A DNA stretch of 64,000 nucleotides, from positions 248,001-312,000 of the forward strand of contig NZ_VSZO01000010.1 in NCBI RefSeq assembly GCF_008312935.1, read 5' to 3'. The stretch comes from Roseiconus lacunae. Its GTDB lineage: Bacteria > Planctomycetota > Planctomycetia > Pirellulales > Pirellulaceae. Of this stretch, positions 8,892 to 23,800 are shown piece by piece. The first letter of the stretch is position 1. Each line of letters starts with the position of its first letter. The notes below the pieces were generated by a model. The model saw only the letters and a list, made by a program, of their open reading frames with translations. It was not told the origin of the DNA and made no database searches. A program made the translations under genes and the position numbers.

Positions 8892-11800
8892 TCATCGCAT
8901 CAATTGTCTGCGAAAACGTGCTAGATCGTGCGCATCGACATCTCCATCACCGTCGAAATCGTAGCTGGGATCGAAGGCCTCGTCCCCAACGTATTGGTTT
9001 AGAGTACGACTGAAACGAGCAAGGTCACTTGCATCGACGTCCTGGTCACCGTCTCCATCGCCCAGCAAGCGGAAGAAGTCATCGACGAAGTCGCTCGCCA
9101 TCACGGAAGCTGAATCGGATTCAATCTTCTCGCGTTGAATCCGAATCGAATACCTACCATCGAGAAGCGCACCACTTGCATCGACCATGTCACCGGCAAA
9201 TGTTAACGTCGCGATTGTGCGTCCGAGTTCGTTGTGGGTTGTGATGATCGGCGCGATCGTCTCGCCTGATTGAGTTTCAATCTCAATGGCATCTGCCGAC
9301 AATGTGACGACTGCATCAAACCGGATCGTCAGTGATCGGACGACGGATCGTTGGGCCGTTCCGTCGTCAACGGTAGCCGAAACGACCTCAATTTGGTTTT
9401 GCAGAGCGATGTTGATGAGCGCTAAGTCAGTCGCTCCCCGACCGTCGGTCGCTTCAACGTACAGGGAGTAACTGGTGACATGCTCGTAGTCTAAAACGCT
9501 TCCGCCAGTCGAGCGAATGACCCCCGATGGATCAATTTCGAATAGTCCGATCCCCGTTCCACCAACGATCGAAAAAGCTTGTGTGTCCTGACCTGGAGCA
9601 ACTAAGTCCGGATCTGCGTTCAACACCTGTCCGACAACCGTACCGCCGGGAGAGTTTTCGGTGATCTCAAATAGCTGGTCATTCACCCTTGGCGGAGAGT
9701 TGCTCGTCCATAGCTCTATCGTCTTGTTGACATCGCTTGATGTCGCATTGCCATCGGAGACCGAGATCGAAATGATTTGATCGATTGCTTCAACTTGGAA
9801 GTCGACGTCGACGTAAGCGTGCTCGACAGAGAAAACATTGATGCCAGCGGGCAACTCAACGTGCTCAACTAGCCCATACCCCCAATCAATCGCAAGGGTC
9901 AAAGCATCGTTGGTTCCCAAGTCAGTAATTGCTCCTGACAGCACGAAAGTTTCAAACTCTGCGACGGATAACGGGGCGACGACGGAATCAATCGAGGGTG
10001 TGAAATTAGCGACAGTGATAGAGAGTTCGGTGTTTGTTACTTGACGACCGATATCGTTTAGAAGGGTCGCCGTTACTTGGAACGATCCAGACGGTTGACT
10101 TGAACTGTCATCGACATATCGATGGTCAATCGAAAATGATTGCTCACCCGCTTCGATTGAAATCGACTCAACCGGTGCTCCGTCTTCCCAATCGATAAGC
10201 AGGGTATGAATTGCACCTCCGCTAATGTCCCGAAATTGACCTGCGAGAGTCGCGTTTTGTCCTTCGAAGATCGACGGAGTCAGGTCTAAAGTCAGAAATT
10301 CGGGGGCAAATCGCACTTCAAATTCCTGAGTGAATTTCCCTCCGGGTTGGCCATCTCCATCACCATCAAAGGAAAGTCCCGACGCATCGTGGATACTGCC
10401 GGTGACATCGCTATGAAGTTCAAATCGATAGTTACCCTCGGGAAGGTAGTATTGCAATGAATCGTTAGACTGAGTCGCATCGTCAGTCGATAACGGACCT
10501 TCAAGACTCAGTTCCATTGTGGCCGAAGGTGCGCTATGCAAGACGCTTCGATCCAATTGCAAATGGACGAAGGATTCCCCCAAACCGAAGGATGGTGTCA
10601 GGACAAACACCGTGTCATCCGCATCCCCAAACATGCCGTTGATGCCTGCCTCTCGAAGTTCATATGCGGAGAACGATCTCGCATCGAAATAGTTGACTTC
10701 CTCGCTGAATTGAATTTGGAATGAATCAATCAATGCACTGGTTTGTCCACCCGTCGTAATCGCGTCGGGAGTTGCCGAGACCAGCAATGGAGGCAATACA
10801 TCGTCGCTGTCGCCTCGAAATTCAATTGCCCCCAGATCGATATAGCCGGACGTTGTAATGAAGCTCAGTTTCTTGTTGTCGAGCCCTGTGGTCATCCCGT
10901 CGGAACTCGCAATTCGCGAAACGGTATACGCTCCATCGACGGCATATCCTGCAACCGGTGCAAGGCCGCCGGTTAATCCATAGTGAAAGCCGAAGTCGCC
11001 CGAGCGATGTAACGTTACCGCAAACCGAACATCTGCCCCATCGACTCGCGACGTCGCATTCCAATGGAAAGTGACTTGGTCCGCTACCGAATCGTCTACG
11101 AATACGCCATCGCCAGCACCACCGGTATGAATGTCCTGCCACATTGCGGTGACGCGGTTCATCGTCTCGGAATGAAGACGTTCGTGCGCATTGGGTGTCC
11201 AAGAAAGATTCGTATCGGAGCCAAATTGCAGAAGCCCTTGATTGGATAGATTGACGGACGCTTCGACGCGACCGAAGTAGGGAAAGTCAAAGGGCAGACT
11301 GTATTGTACGGTAGCAAATTCTGAGGAACCCAAGTTGAGTGATACACCGATTGCCGCATAACCAACCTCCACGAATGCAGACTCCGCATAGTCGATTGCG
11401 CCCATGTTCACTGTTCCTGGATCGTCGCGGCGATCGGACCCTAGGTAGTCGATAGCAGTCGCCTTTAGTAGATCACCCGCATCGATCGCGGGGGAGCCCT
11501 TGTAGAGTGCCCAGTTATCGTCTTGACCGTAGTCAACTCCGTTGATGTACCCCAACTGATTATCGATCCCGTTGCGATCGACGAACAACGGATCGGCTTG
11601 CTGTGAATGGCTCGCCATACCCGTGGCGTCTTGCCACGCGGTCAAATCAGATGCGAGCACATCTCCAAAGGTACCGTAGTTTGCAGAGGTTCCGCCGCCG
11701 AGGGAAATCAAGTTGTAATCGCTCTGCCAACCCGAAAGCGAATCGTTCGCGATGGCAAATGCGGCCCCATTCTCGACCGTGACGATGTTGTTGAAAAACC

Positions 11801-14800
11801 GAATGTTTTTACTGTCGTATCGATCGTCTCGGTCATACGACGAAGTGATAGTCACGGCATTGCCGACAGCTTGATGGATCGTATTACCGGTCACCAACCC
11901 ATTGTCACCTTCATAATCCCGTCCGAATCCGTCTAGCAATACGGCTTGATTGGTATTGGCGTAGATCAAATTCGAGACAACAGCGCCATAATTCCCAGTT
12001 CCACTGAAGAAGATCCCTTGGCTATTGCTGTAGATCGCATTTCCAATGATCTTCGATTCACGCCATTCACGCCCCCATAGCCCCGTCTGGTTTCCGTAAA
12101 TCCGGTTGTCTTCGGCGATGGCTCCAGAGGTAATAACGATTCCGGTGTCGTTATCGTAGGTTGTGTTTCCAACAATGGTACCGACCCCATAAATCCCCAC
12201 GCCTCCGGCGAACGAACTGCCTTGACGATGTCCCCAGACTTGATTGTCGATCGCAATTGCACTGCTGTCGGAAAGATAGATTCCGAAATGAACGTTGTTA
12301 AGAACTTCATTCCCACGAACTTCAACCGTATCGCTAGCGAGGACTCCCCAATCGTTTGATAAAACCCGATTACCTTGGATTAGCATCTCCTCAGACTCGG
12401 CGAGGATACCGTAGGTACCGTTTTCATGGACTTCGTTTCCGATGATGGTGACGCCAACATTTCCTGACGCCGCTTGGATACCAGAATACTGATTGGAAAA
12501 AATCTCGTTATCTTGAAATCTCAGTTGCGAACTGCCCTTGTTATCCGGAAGCCAGATTCCGTAGTAGCCATCAGCAATGCCTAGGTTTGATAACGTGACA
12601 TTGGAAGCACCCACAATTTCAAAGACCGCTGCATCCTCTGATCCGTTCCCACGTCGAATGACTGCAGACTTATCTGGTTCCGTCGGGCCAGTGATAGTGA
12701 CTCCCGAATCGTTGTCAGAAATCAAAAGGTTGGCGAGCAACTCATAATCGCCGGTATCCACGTAGATTACGTCACCGGGTTCTAAGTCATAAACTCGTAG
12801 CAGCGCTTCCAGTGACGACATCGGACGATCGGGACTGCGTCCGCTGTTGCGATTGTCGCCGGATGCCGTCGTGTATTGGTTGTCACTGAAATTAGTGTCA
12901 TCGGCGACGTTTATGTAGAACGCGTTTTCACCCGCCGTTCGGGCTGGTACGATCTGGAATGGGGACATTGCCGTCTCAATAGCCGAACCGCTCCGTGCCC
13001 GGATCAACGCAGTGATGTCGACGGTTGAATAGCTCTCTGGAATGTGCCATTGATAGATACCAGATCCATCTGTGTTGACAGGAACATCCGTTGCAATTTC
13101 CATCCATGAGACACCCATGTCGGTGGAAAGTTCCAGCGTCACCGTATCTGTCAAACCGGCGCTATCAAATTCGATTGGATAAGAATTCCCCGCGAACAAC
13201 TTCTCGTCACCCGATGGCGAATTGACTCGAATGGTTTGTATGTTACTGGTTGTTGCGGAGTCCGTATTCCCATAAGCACCGATATTTCGTCGGGCACCGT
13301 TCGGATTCGGTTCGGAAAAAAATCCGGATAAAGGATTCGCTCGGTCGATACCTGCCGAGGAAGAGCCTAACCGGAAGTCGTCATCAATCGTTTGTGGTGG
13401 AATAATCTCATCGATACGAACGGCATCTGCCGTGGGAAAGAATTGATGAGCTCCAATATTCAGACCGGTCATTGAGACGACCAACTGAGACCCAGTTGGA
13501 ACATAAGTTCCTAGCTGCGTCCATGCGAATCCATCTCGATAGAAATGAAGTATGCCATTATTGAACACATTGTCGTCGCCATAGTGTTCCTGGTCATATG
13601 TCACCGAAGCTAAGACACCGCTGTCATCGGAAATCGCATACTGTGCACGAGATTCATGTGGAACGAAAGTCACTGCCAAGCGGTAGGCTTTTCCCGGGGT
13701 CAGGCCGTCAAACGTCCAGGTCGCCGATTCACTTTGACTTCGATGTCCAGCCAAATAGTCGTCTCCATATCCATCCCCGGTCACCAGTGTCCAATCGCCT
13801 TCTTGCGAGAATCCGGAATCTCCATTGTCGATCACTTCGACGGGAATCACATCCAATCCCAGGACATTGTCCGCCCCATCGACATCAACGAATTGAGGAT
13901 CCGCAAATAGACTGTGTTGTCCCTTCCCATACAACAGTCGCCAGTCGAGCAAACTCGTCGTGTCGATACCAGACCAAGTGGCGATCGAAGCTCCGTTGCT
14001 GAGATCAAAAAGGTTGTAGTCGCTTGAAAACTCGGACAGATCCACGAATGAAGCGATCGAGAACACGCTTCCTTCACTTACTGAAAAGATGTTGTCCTCG
14101 AAACGAATACTTGCGATTTCACCGTAGTTCAAATTGATCGCGTCTGAACCGGTGTGCCGAATCGTATTCCCGAAGATGCCTCCTTGCGAGTTGTAATGAC
14201 CTCTCCACTTTGAAATTTCGATTGCACTATCAAAGCTACCATAGATCAAGTTGGATCTGATTAACGCTTGGTGACTGTAGCCGCCGGGGGCGAGGTAGAT
14301 TCCGAAGCGATTGCCGAAGATCGTGTTTTGCTCGATGACTGACGGATTCCACTGCGGATAGTCTCGTACGGTACGATTTGTCCAAATCCCATACGTATTG
14401 CCATGAATTGCATTGTGCTGGACCATTGCATCTGTGAGCGGCATGACTCCGTTGGCATTTTGAAAAACATCGTTCGCGATTGCCTGCGCTCCGTCCTCGA
14501 CTCGAATTCCGGTCTGCCGATTTCCATAAACACGATTCTCTATCACCAAAGATCGTGCCCCATCTGTGATGATTCCGTAGTTTTGATTGGCAAAAACCTC
14601 ATTGTTTTGAACCGTTATCATTGACTCCGCTGGCCCGCCCCCCGGATCCGTTGCATGAATCCCGGTGTCGTTGTGGAAGACTTCGTTTTCACTGACCAGT
14701 GCCGGCACAGCAGCGATATACATCCCGTTATCGTTTCCATCCAACTGGTTGGCGACCACCGAAACGTCACTATTCCCACGATCTGCCGTAATCCCGTAGA

Positions 14801-17800
14801 TGTTCCCATGGAGCGAGTTGGAATTGATCGTCGTATCAGTGTTTCCAGAGTTTTCGACTAGATGAATACCGTTGTAAGCACCTGTCATCGTCAAGTGCGA
14901 AATAGTCACGTCAGATGTACCAAACAGCTCAAAGACATCCGAACTATCCAGAGTGTTTCCGCGTTCGATGACCGCTTGTTTTGCTGGGTCGCTTGGCCCT
15001 GTAATCGTCACGCCGGAGTGTTGCGGACCGAGGAGAATATCACTCTGTAATTGGTAATGCCCGGTATCAACGTAAACAGTGTCACCTGGGTGTAGCTCGT
15101 AAACACGAAGCAGTGCGGCAAGGCTGGCCATCGGTGCGTCCGGCCGTTTCCCACTATTGGAGTTGTCGCCCGCAGCAGACGTGTACTGGTTATCGGAAAA
15201 GTCGACATCGTCCGCCACATTGACGTAGTATTGGCTTCCCTCAGAAACGATCGCGAAAGGAGTGGACGCTACTTGTATCGATCCACTACGAATTCGCAAC
15301 ATTGCGGTTGGTGTATCAGTCGCGAGTCCATCGGGGATGGTCCAGGAAAAATAATTTACCTGGCCTGTGACCAAAGTGAGGTCGTTGCTGATCTCTGTCC
15401 AGGTTTGCCCCAGGTCGACTGAAATGTCGATCGATGCCGTCGCATCATCCGGAAGTCCGACGCCGACAAACTGAACAGGGTTGGTTGATCCCGTTTCCCA
15501 TTTCTCAAATCCTGTCGGCGAAAGTACCTGAAGCGTTTGGGTCGCACTGCGAGTAGCTTCGTCGGTATTTCCGTAGGCACCAAGGTTGACACGTGCGCCG
15601 TTTGGAAGCGGTTCATTGTCAAAGACAAGGGTCGGGTCTCCTCTATCGATACCCGGTGCGTTGCCCGCAAGATGAAAGTCGTCATCGCCGGCATCCGCAA
15701 TGGCGAGTTCGTCAAGCCGAACCGCATCGATGGGAAGTGATCCGCGACTGAAGTAACTCGATAGACTAAGGCTTTCCGTCTTTGCTTGGAAAGTTCCTAT
15801 CCAAGTCCAGTGATAACCGTCCGCTTCAAACTCGTCGGAGCCGCCGAATTTGGATCGCTGAATAGTCGCCAAGTTCCCGTCGTCATCGGTAACGTTGTGA
15901 TGGAGAATATTCCATTGATTACTTGCATTAGAGACGCTGACTGCGAGTTGGTAAGTACGTCCCGGAATGAGACCGCTAAAGGTCCACGGCGACTCGCCGC
16001 CGGTAACAAGTTCCGTATTGACAATTGTACCTCCCAAAACATCGTCAGCCCCATTGGGATCGATGAATCCGGGAGCCGTGAAGATGCTATGGGAATCCAG
16101 CCCCAACTCGTAGACCCAGTCCGTCTGACTCGTAAACGTCGTGTCGCCCCAGATCGCGAACGTACTCTCGTCCCCTAGATCAAACTGGTTGTAGTCACTA
16201 ATGAAGTTGGACTGCGAAATCTCATCAACTTGAATCGCGGTGCCCGATCCGACCGAGATAATGTTGTTTCGCAATTCAGATGTGCCTGTCGTGTTACTGA
16301 TCGAGATGGCATCGCCTTGCGGCTGGAAGATCGTATTCCCGACTGCGTTCAGCCTTGCATTCGTGACGCCGATCGAAACCGTTTGATTGTTATAGAACAG
16401 ATTCGACGTGACATTCGTCCCATGCATCAACCCTGCGAGGTTTCCAAAGATTTTATTTCGTGTGGCATTTCCGGACCCGATCAATCCTATATCGTTTCCG
16501 AAAATCGAATTCTCCTCGACCAGTGAGCCACCTGACATACCGATGTAGTTTTGAAAGACTTCGTTTTCTCTGGCTATTGAGCCGCTAAGTATCACTCCCG
16601 TTCCAGCAAACTGAGTGTCACTAGTGCGATAATGACTGTAGACACGGTTGTCTTCCACCACGACTTCACTACCGTGCGTTCGGATCCCCGTAATCGTATT
16701 CGAATAGACTTCATTTTGCGTGATTAAGACATCGAGGGTCCAATTTGATTGGTACGAAGTGAAATGGATGCCATCTCGATTCTCATAGACTTGATTCCCG
16801 CGAACAACGATCCCGTTGGAACTTCGCGAGTTGTGATATACCCCGGCTTGAGAGTTATTACGAATCACATTGTTTTCAATGATGACATCCCCAATAACTG
16901 CCAAACTGCCATGTTGCATTAAGATGCCGTATTCGTTGTCGTAGATCTCCGATGACACGATTCGATTTCGATAGGCACTATTTCCCGGGATAGCTTCGAT
17001 CGAGACTCCTACTTCTGCGCGGGTGATCGCGAGGTGACTCAACGTGATATCATCGGCTGCTTCAAGCAGAAAAGCAGTGCCGCTACCACCTCGGTCGATG
17101 ACTGCCGTCTTATCTTCATCGGTGGGGCCGGAGATTGTGACCCCAGAATCGTCGAGATCGATCGCGATTTCGGTGTCAATTTCGTACACGCCGGTATCGA
17201 CAAAAATCGTATCGCCGTCGCCGAGGTCATAATTATTCAGGATCTGTCTGATCGAAGCAGCCGGCGTCTGTGGGGTCAAGCCATCGGCAGCTTCGCTTCC
17301 CGCTGCGGTTGTGTACTGGTTGTCAGTCAGGTCTGCGTCGGCTGCGAGGTTGACATAGTAGCTGTTCGTTTCACCAGCGATTGTTACTGTCCCGACGGAA
17401 ACGCCGATGGAATCGCCGTCGCCAGCAACCCGTACGTAGTAGTCGCCCAGTGGGATGTCTGTCGCAACATCAAACACTAATATTCCGTTATTGGGACTGC
17501 CGTCCGCGATCAGGATGGGATCACCACCGCCGACCGGTATTAGGCTGACATCGACAGTGCCATCGACTTGGCTTGTTCGCCATTCGATGTCAAAGCTCTG
17601 CCCAATTGGCCAGACCGCTGACGAACCCGGCTGGGTGACCAAAAGATACTCGGACGCACTTTTAGAAGCGTAAATCGTGCCGCCAAAGGCCCCCAAGTTA
17701 ACGACTCCGCCGTTGTTGGTTGGTTCGTCGGCAACTGAAACAGCGAGGTCTCCACGGTCTATCCCTGGTGATTGCCGCGTGTCCAGCGTTAGCACGCCAG

Positions 17801-20800
17801 GGGCAAAAATCGGAAGACCGGTCTCGCTATCGAGAATGGGAGCCAATGCCCCACTGTGGAAGCTTCCGTACAAGCTTTGTAAGTGATAGTCGTCGTCGAA
17901 ACCGAGTGCGGGTCCGCTTGCTCCGATGACTCCGTCGGCTCCGGCGGGATCAACGAACATGGGGTCGGCAATGATACTGTTTTGATCGAATCCCGTGATT
18001 TGGCTCCAGCCGTCCAAGCTGTCGCGTGCCGCTCCTGCCCATGTCCCGATGAAGGCATCTTCGCCAAGCGAAAACAAGTTGAAATCACTATCAAATGTGT
18101 AGTCGGTACGCAAAGCTCCCAGGGCGGATCCATTGGTTGCACGAATAATGTTGTTGGAAACATCAGCTGAAATCAGAGTGATCGCAGGCCCCGATGCATT
18201 CGTATCGATGGTGTTGTTGCGAATGACCACCCCTGATCCACCACCATTGATCCCCGCGCTCGACACATCGTAGATAAGATTGTTAAGGATTGAACTGGAG
18301 CGTGATCCCACGCTTGTGATTCCGGCCGATGATGAGTAGATGACGTTTCCTTGGGCAGCACTCTCTTCAAGGCGGATTCCAGTGCTGCTGTTGAAAATTC
18401 GGTTCTCAGCGACCAACACTCGAACATCGGCATCGATTCCCGTGCGGTTGTCGTACAGAACGTTGTTGCGAATCACACTGTCCGTCCATGCTTCGATCCC
18501 GGCGGTTCCCCCGTGTCCGTAGACAGTGTTTCCGACGACTCGAACGCCGCCATAAACACTGATTCCTTCTTCGCCGTTTTCAAAGACCAGATTCCCAAGT
18601 CCCATCGCGAGATCGGTTGCCCCGATCAGCGTACTGCTATCGCCTTGCCCGACATCGATTCCAACTTTGGCGTTACGATAAACTTGGTTGGCTTGCACGA
18701 CGCTGTTGGCAGGACTTTGCAAATAAAGCCCTGCTCCGTCGTTATCATGGAAAAGCGAGTGTGAAACTTCCGAAACTGCGCCATCGATCCGTAACCCATC
18801 GTCACCGTTTCCACCCGCGACTACCGATGTGATAGAGTCGGCACCTCCCGCGATCCAGATGCCGCGTCCGCCATTGTTAAAAGACTCAATCTCGGAAAGA
18901 CGCCCTGATTGAGTTCCACCAAGATAAATCCCGTCGGCAGCGTTATTCGAAACCCTCAATCGGCTGATCGCGTTGTTCTCTGATTGCGAATCGGAATGCA
19001 CTCCATAGGTTCCGCCGAAGAGCACAAAATCACTGATGACAAGGTAGTCAGCGTCGACAAGACTGATCACCGGGGCAAGCGTAGTCGAAAACGCATGAGT
19101 AAGACTGGTTTCACCTGCAAGCGAACCGCGAAGGGTGAAACCTTCGTCATCACCAACTCCGGATTGGTTTGAGATGATGATCGGACGGAAAATCGAGTAG
19201 TGCCCCGTATCAATCGACAAGGTATCGCCCGCACCGATGGAGTAGGCATCGAGGATGCTATTGACAGAAGGCTTGGGTGATGACGCAAGCCGTCCCGTAT
19301 TTCGGTGATCGCCGACTGCTGAAGTAAATCCATCATCGATCAACTGGTCATCATTGACGAAGAACTGATTTGTGCCTTCGGGAACACTAAAGACTTCCAG
19401 GCTACGATCAAAAACGATGGGATCGTTGACCATCGAGAGCTGCAATCGCAAGCCGTGGGTTCCTTCCGTGATCCCCGATGTCGCGGGCGTCCAAGAGAAT
19501 TCGCCATCGTTACCAGTCGCCGCAGCGATGTTGGTCAGAAGCGTGGGACCACCGGCAGTGTCTTGATAGACATCGATTCGGATCGCCTCGTTATCCGGGA
19601 TATCGAACGAATCCCAACGGATAGTCTTCGGGACATCGCTATTCCAATCCACGTATAAGTCGGGGCTGCGCAGGTAGAGTCGCGGTCCGCTCGATTCATT
19701 CGAGACATCCGCTGTCGTCGCTGATCGGGCACCGATGTTCATGCCAGCTTGGTCGTCGATCACAACGAGTGATGCGTCGTCAATCCATTCTTGCTGGCCT
19801 GCTAAGGCCGCGCCTTCACTCACAATTCGATAGACGATCGACCGCGTTTGCGCGGGGATCCTGAACCGTCCGCCAACGATATGCCATCGGTCACGCGTCA
19901 CACTGCTGGAAGCAAGCACTGTGTCTATCGTTGACTGATCTGCGGCGCGAAATTCAATCTCCAGTCTCAACGTGGTAGAATCTTCGGTGCCATCCCCCAA
20001 ACGCAACCGCAGCGACGCGATCGCATCGAGCCTGGATGCATCCAGGTGTCCCACGTCGACACCATTTCCCACAAGATCGATCACTTGAGAAAGCGATCCG
20101 GTCGCTGATGAAATCACATTCAGCGATCGATTCCCTCCGAATGCTGATGATGTCTGAATCGATGCGTTTAACGTTGGCGACTGTGTCCATTCGGAAAGGT
20201 CGTCTTCGAAGCTAGGGTTAAGTAGAAGTTGCCCCGAGCCCCCTTGCCGAACTGATTCCTCTGGCCAAATAACAAGTGGATGACCGCCATCGATTGCCAC
20301 CGATGTGCGACGCTGATTCGCACTGGAACTGACCTGGCGTGTATGGACTGAGGCGCTTATGGAGTGAATTGGCTCGACGCCGGTGGGTGAAACACGTGTC
20401 ACGCCGTAGGAATGCTGATCAAATTGACCAAGATCGATTCGCCAGTCCAGTACATCGTCGAATTGATGACCAAGGTAGTTGATCTCGGATAAAACGTTGT
20501 AGTCGGCAAAGTAGCCAGCTTCACTTCCCGAGTTGACTTCGATCTTGCTTCCGAATCCGAACAGGTTTCCAATCAGTTCCGCCTCACGTGTTGCAGAACG
20601 CAGGTCAACGGTCCCAATACCTAAAAATGTATTGTTGTGAACACGCGTGCTAACGGTGCCTTTCATTTCGAGATGAAGCGAATTGTCCTGGAATAGGTTA
20701 TTGCGTATCCATTGGTTGTCATGCGCCTGGACCGCGACCTCGTTTTGTCTCAATTCATTTCCAATGATGGCTCCCGTGACATTCACTCCGATGTTTGATC

Positions 20801-23800
20801 CAGAGATCAAATTCCCCCGTTCCTGCAGACCGACATCACCAACGCCTTGAACGCCGATGGTGTTACTATCCAGTTGCTGCATCACAACGGAGGTTTGATC
20901 AAGTTCGACACCGACGTTGTTATTAATGATCCAATTGGCTCCGGCGGAACCGAAGGGTCTCGTCCCACCAGAAACAACGACGCCGACGGAATTGTTTTCA
21001 ATTCGGTTGCCAAACAGGTCCGCATCCGCACCGTAGCGAACTCCGACAGATGAATCGGAGATCTGGTTGTCACGAATCGCCCCCGTCCACGCCGCCTGCA
21101 AGTCTAGTGTTCCGGCGATGTGATTGTGCCGCATCATTCCATCGACGGGACTTGCGATTAAGACTCCTTGCGAAAACGTGTTGTGCTCAATGGTGACATC
21201 GTTCTGGTTTCCTACGAAGCGAAGTGGGCGGGAAATATGGTTGTTAGAAAATGTGAGACCATCTCCTTCGCCCTCCAGCAGAATCAGCGAATTGATTTCA
21301 TTGCGAAGAAACCTCAATCCGACGCCATCGCGAATTTGAAAGGTCGGTCCTGAAAAGATTGAGTCTCGTATTGTCAGGTTCGACGCCGAGTTAACATTCA
21401 AGGTTCCACTGAATCTGAAACCTTGGAAGGTGACGTTTGATGCATCGGAAACAGTGACGGAAGCATGTATCGCAATGTCACCGCCGGCCAATATTTCGAC
21501 ACCCGAGTCAGATTGGGCAACATCGATCGGGTCGTATTGGTCAACCGTGACGAAGATACGATCGCCGGGACCGAGGTTTTCAGCGGCAAGAATGTCGGCA
21601 ACTGACTGGGCTGCATCTGCGACAAAGGTCCGGATCGGCTCGCTTCCGCTTGTGATCGCTCGAACCACACTTGTCGAACCATTGAACTCGGTCCACGTCA
21701 TCCAAAGCTGACCAGCATCTCCGGCAGCCGTTGCCAACGATTGCAGTGTGCCCTGATGACTCGACACAATCGAGGTACCAGGTGACGCCATCGGTTGAAA
21801 CGTACTTCCATCGAATCGAGTGGTTACGACGTGAGCCTCGTCGTCAGCAAAGGATTGCTCCAGCCATGTCAACGAAAGCACGTTGTCGTGAGAAATTAGC
21901 TGAGGAGAGGACGCGTTTGCCAGTCCCGGTCGACGTTCGCCAGAGAGTCCGACGCCACTCGCGGCCCCTGGTGCGGCTTCTTCCCATTGGCCATTGACGT
22001 AGCGTCGGACAAAGATTTCAGCACCGAAATCCTCTTCCTGCAATGCGTCGGACCAAGCCAAGTACAAGTCGCTGTCGTGGTAGGCGACCGTCGAACTCGT
22101 TGCAGCAATCGCGGATCCGCTAACCCCAGTTGACTCTGAAGTCGAAAGGTCATTCCAATTCAAACCGTCAAATTCTTTGACGTGAATTTGGCTACCCTCA
22201 GCATGTTCACGGGTAAAGCTGACAGCGATCAAATCGCCATTTTGGGCCAATGAGAAATCGATCACGTCTTGAGTCAGGCAAACTCCAAAACCATTTGTAG
22301 ACCCATCAACTCCGTGCCATGATTTCGTTACACCGTTGTAACGCATCGCAGTCAAGTCCCGGATTCCAGTCACTTCGTCGATGTAGGCAATCAGCGGGCC
22401 GTTTGGGGTACTGATGACCTGTGGTGCACTCGCACGATTTCCTGTGCTGACCAATCCTGAATCCATTGACGACAGCGGCAGCCATGTTTCGGAATTCGAA
22501 TCCCATGTCATTGCCCGGACCCACGAATCGTCATTACTTCGTTCTGTCCAAGCCACAATGGGGTTGCCCAACGTGTCGATGACAATCGAAGGTTCTGTTG
22601 AGCTTGTTTCGGAATTAGAAATCCCGCCAAATCCGGCTGACCCGTCTAGTTCAATCCAGCCTGTGTTTGTGTCATGCTTCGCCACGTAGATTTGAAAGAC
22701 GCCCGACCGATCATCATTCCAAGCGACATAGCGTGCGGTACCATCAACCGCGATGACACTACCTGATGCGATTCCAACTCTACCGCTGACTCCATCTGCT
22801 GAGGCGCTTCCGTCGACACCGTTCCATATTCCGGGTTCGGTGGATCCATCGGGGAGGCTTGCAGACTGGGAAGCATCCGGGATGGCAGGTGCGACCGCGG
22901 GAGCGTCCGTTGCCGTTGGCGGAAGATAGGCAGACGGATCGATGGATTCACCGTCACCGAAGTTGATCGTGTCTCCGGAACTGTTGCCGGCATCGATCGC
23001 ATCGTCTTCCTCCTCGCCGAACAGGATGTCGTTCCCTCCGCCACCGAACAGTTGATCTCGGCCCGGGACACCTCGGTAGACTGGGGCCGAGAGAGAGATC
23101 GTCCCGATACCAAAGTCGCCATACAGATAGTCAACGGCAGCGTCATCACCGACCCCATCGGCCGTGTGTCCGTACAACTGATCATGGTGTGACTCACCAA
23201 GGATCGTATCGGTCCCGGGGCCGCCTTCGATGAAGTCGTCCCCATCGCCACCCCAAATCTGATCGTCGCCTTCGTCGCCGCGTAGCTGATCGTTGCCTCC
23301 ATAACCAAAGATCGCATCTTTCCCCGGTCCGCCACTGGCAATGTCCGCGCCGTCCTCGCTGCCATAAAGAACGTCGTTGCCTTCGCCGCCTAAAAGTTGG
23401 TCCCCGGCGCCACCGCCACCGTGAAGTTCGTCATTGTCCTCCTCGCCCGCAAGCAAGTCGACTCCGGTACCACCGTTGAGCCAATCGTTTCCGGGGCCGC
23501 CCCAGAGTTGATCTGCGCCGCCGTAACCAAAGAGGCGATCATCCCCCATGCCACCGCGCAGTCGATCAGATCCAAACACGGAGCCGTAGATTGTGTCTTC
23601 GCCGGCTTCACCGTCAGCTTGATCGCCGGTTCCCGCGCCCACATCGATGGTGTCGTTGCCTATTCCACCGAGAACAAAATCGGCACCTGATCCGGCATTG
23701 ATTTGATCGTTTCCTTCGCCGCCAAGGATGTAATCGGCGCCACCAAATGAGCGGATCAGATCGTTGCCTGCCCCAGCGTCGATGTAGTCGCCGAAGCGTT

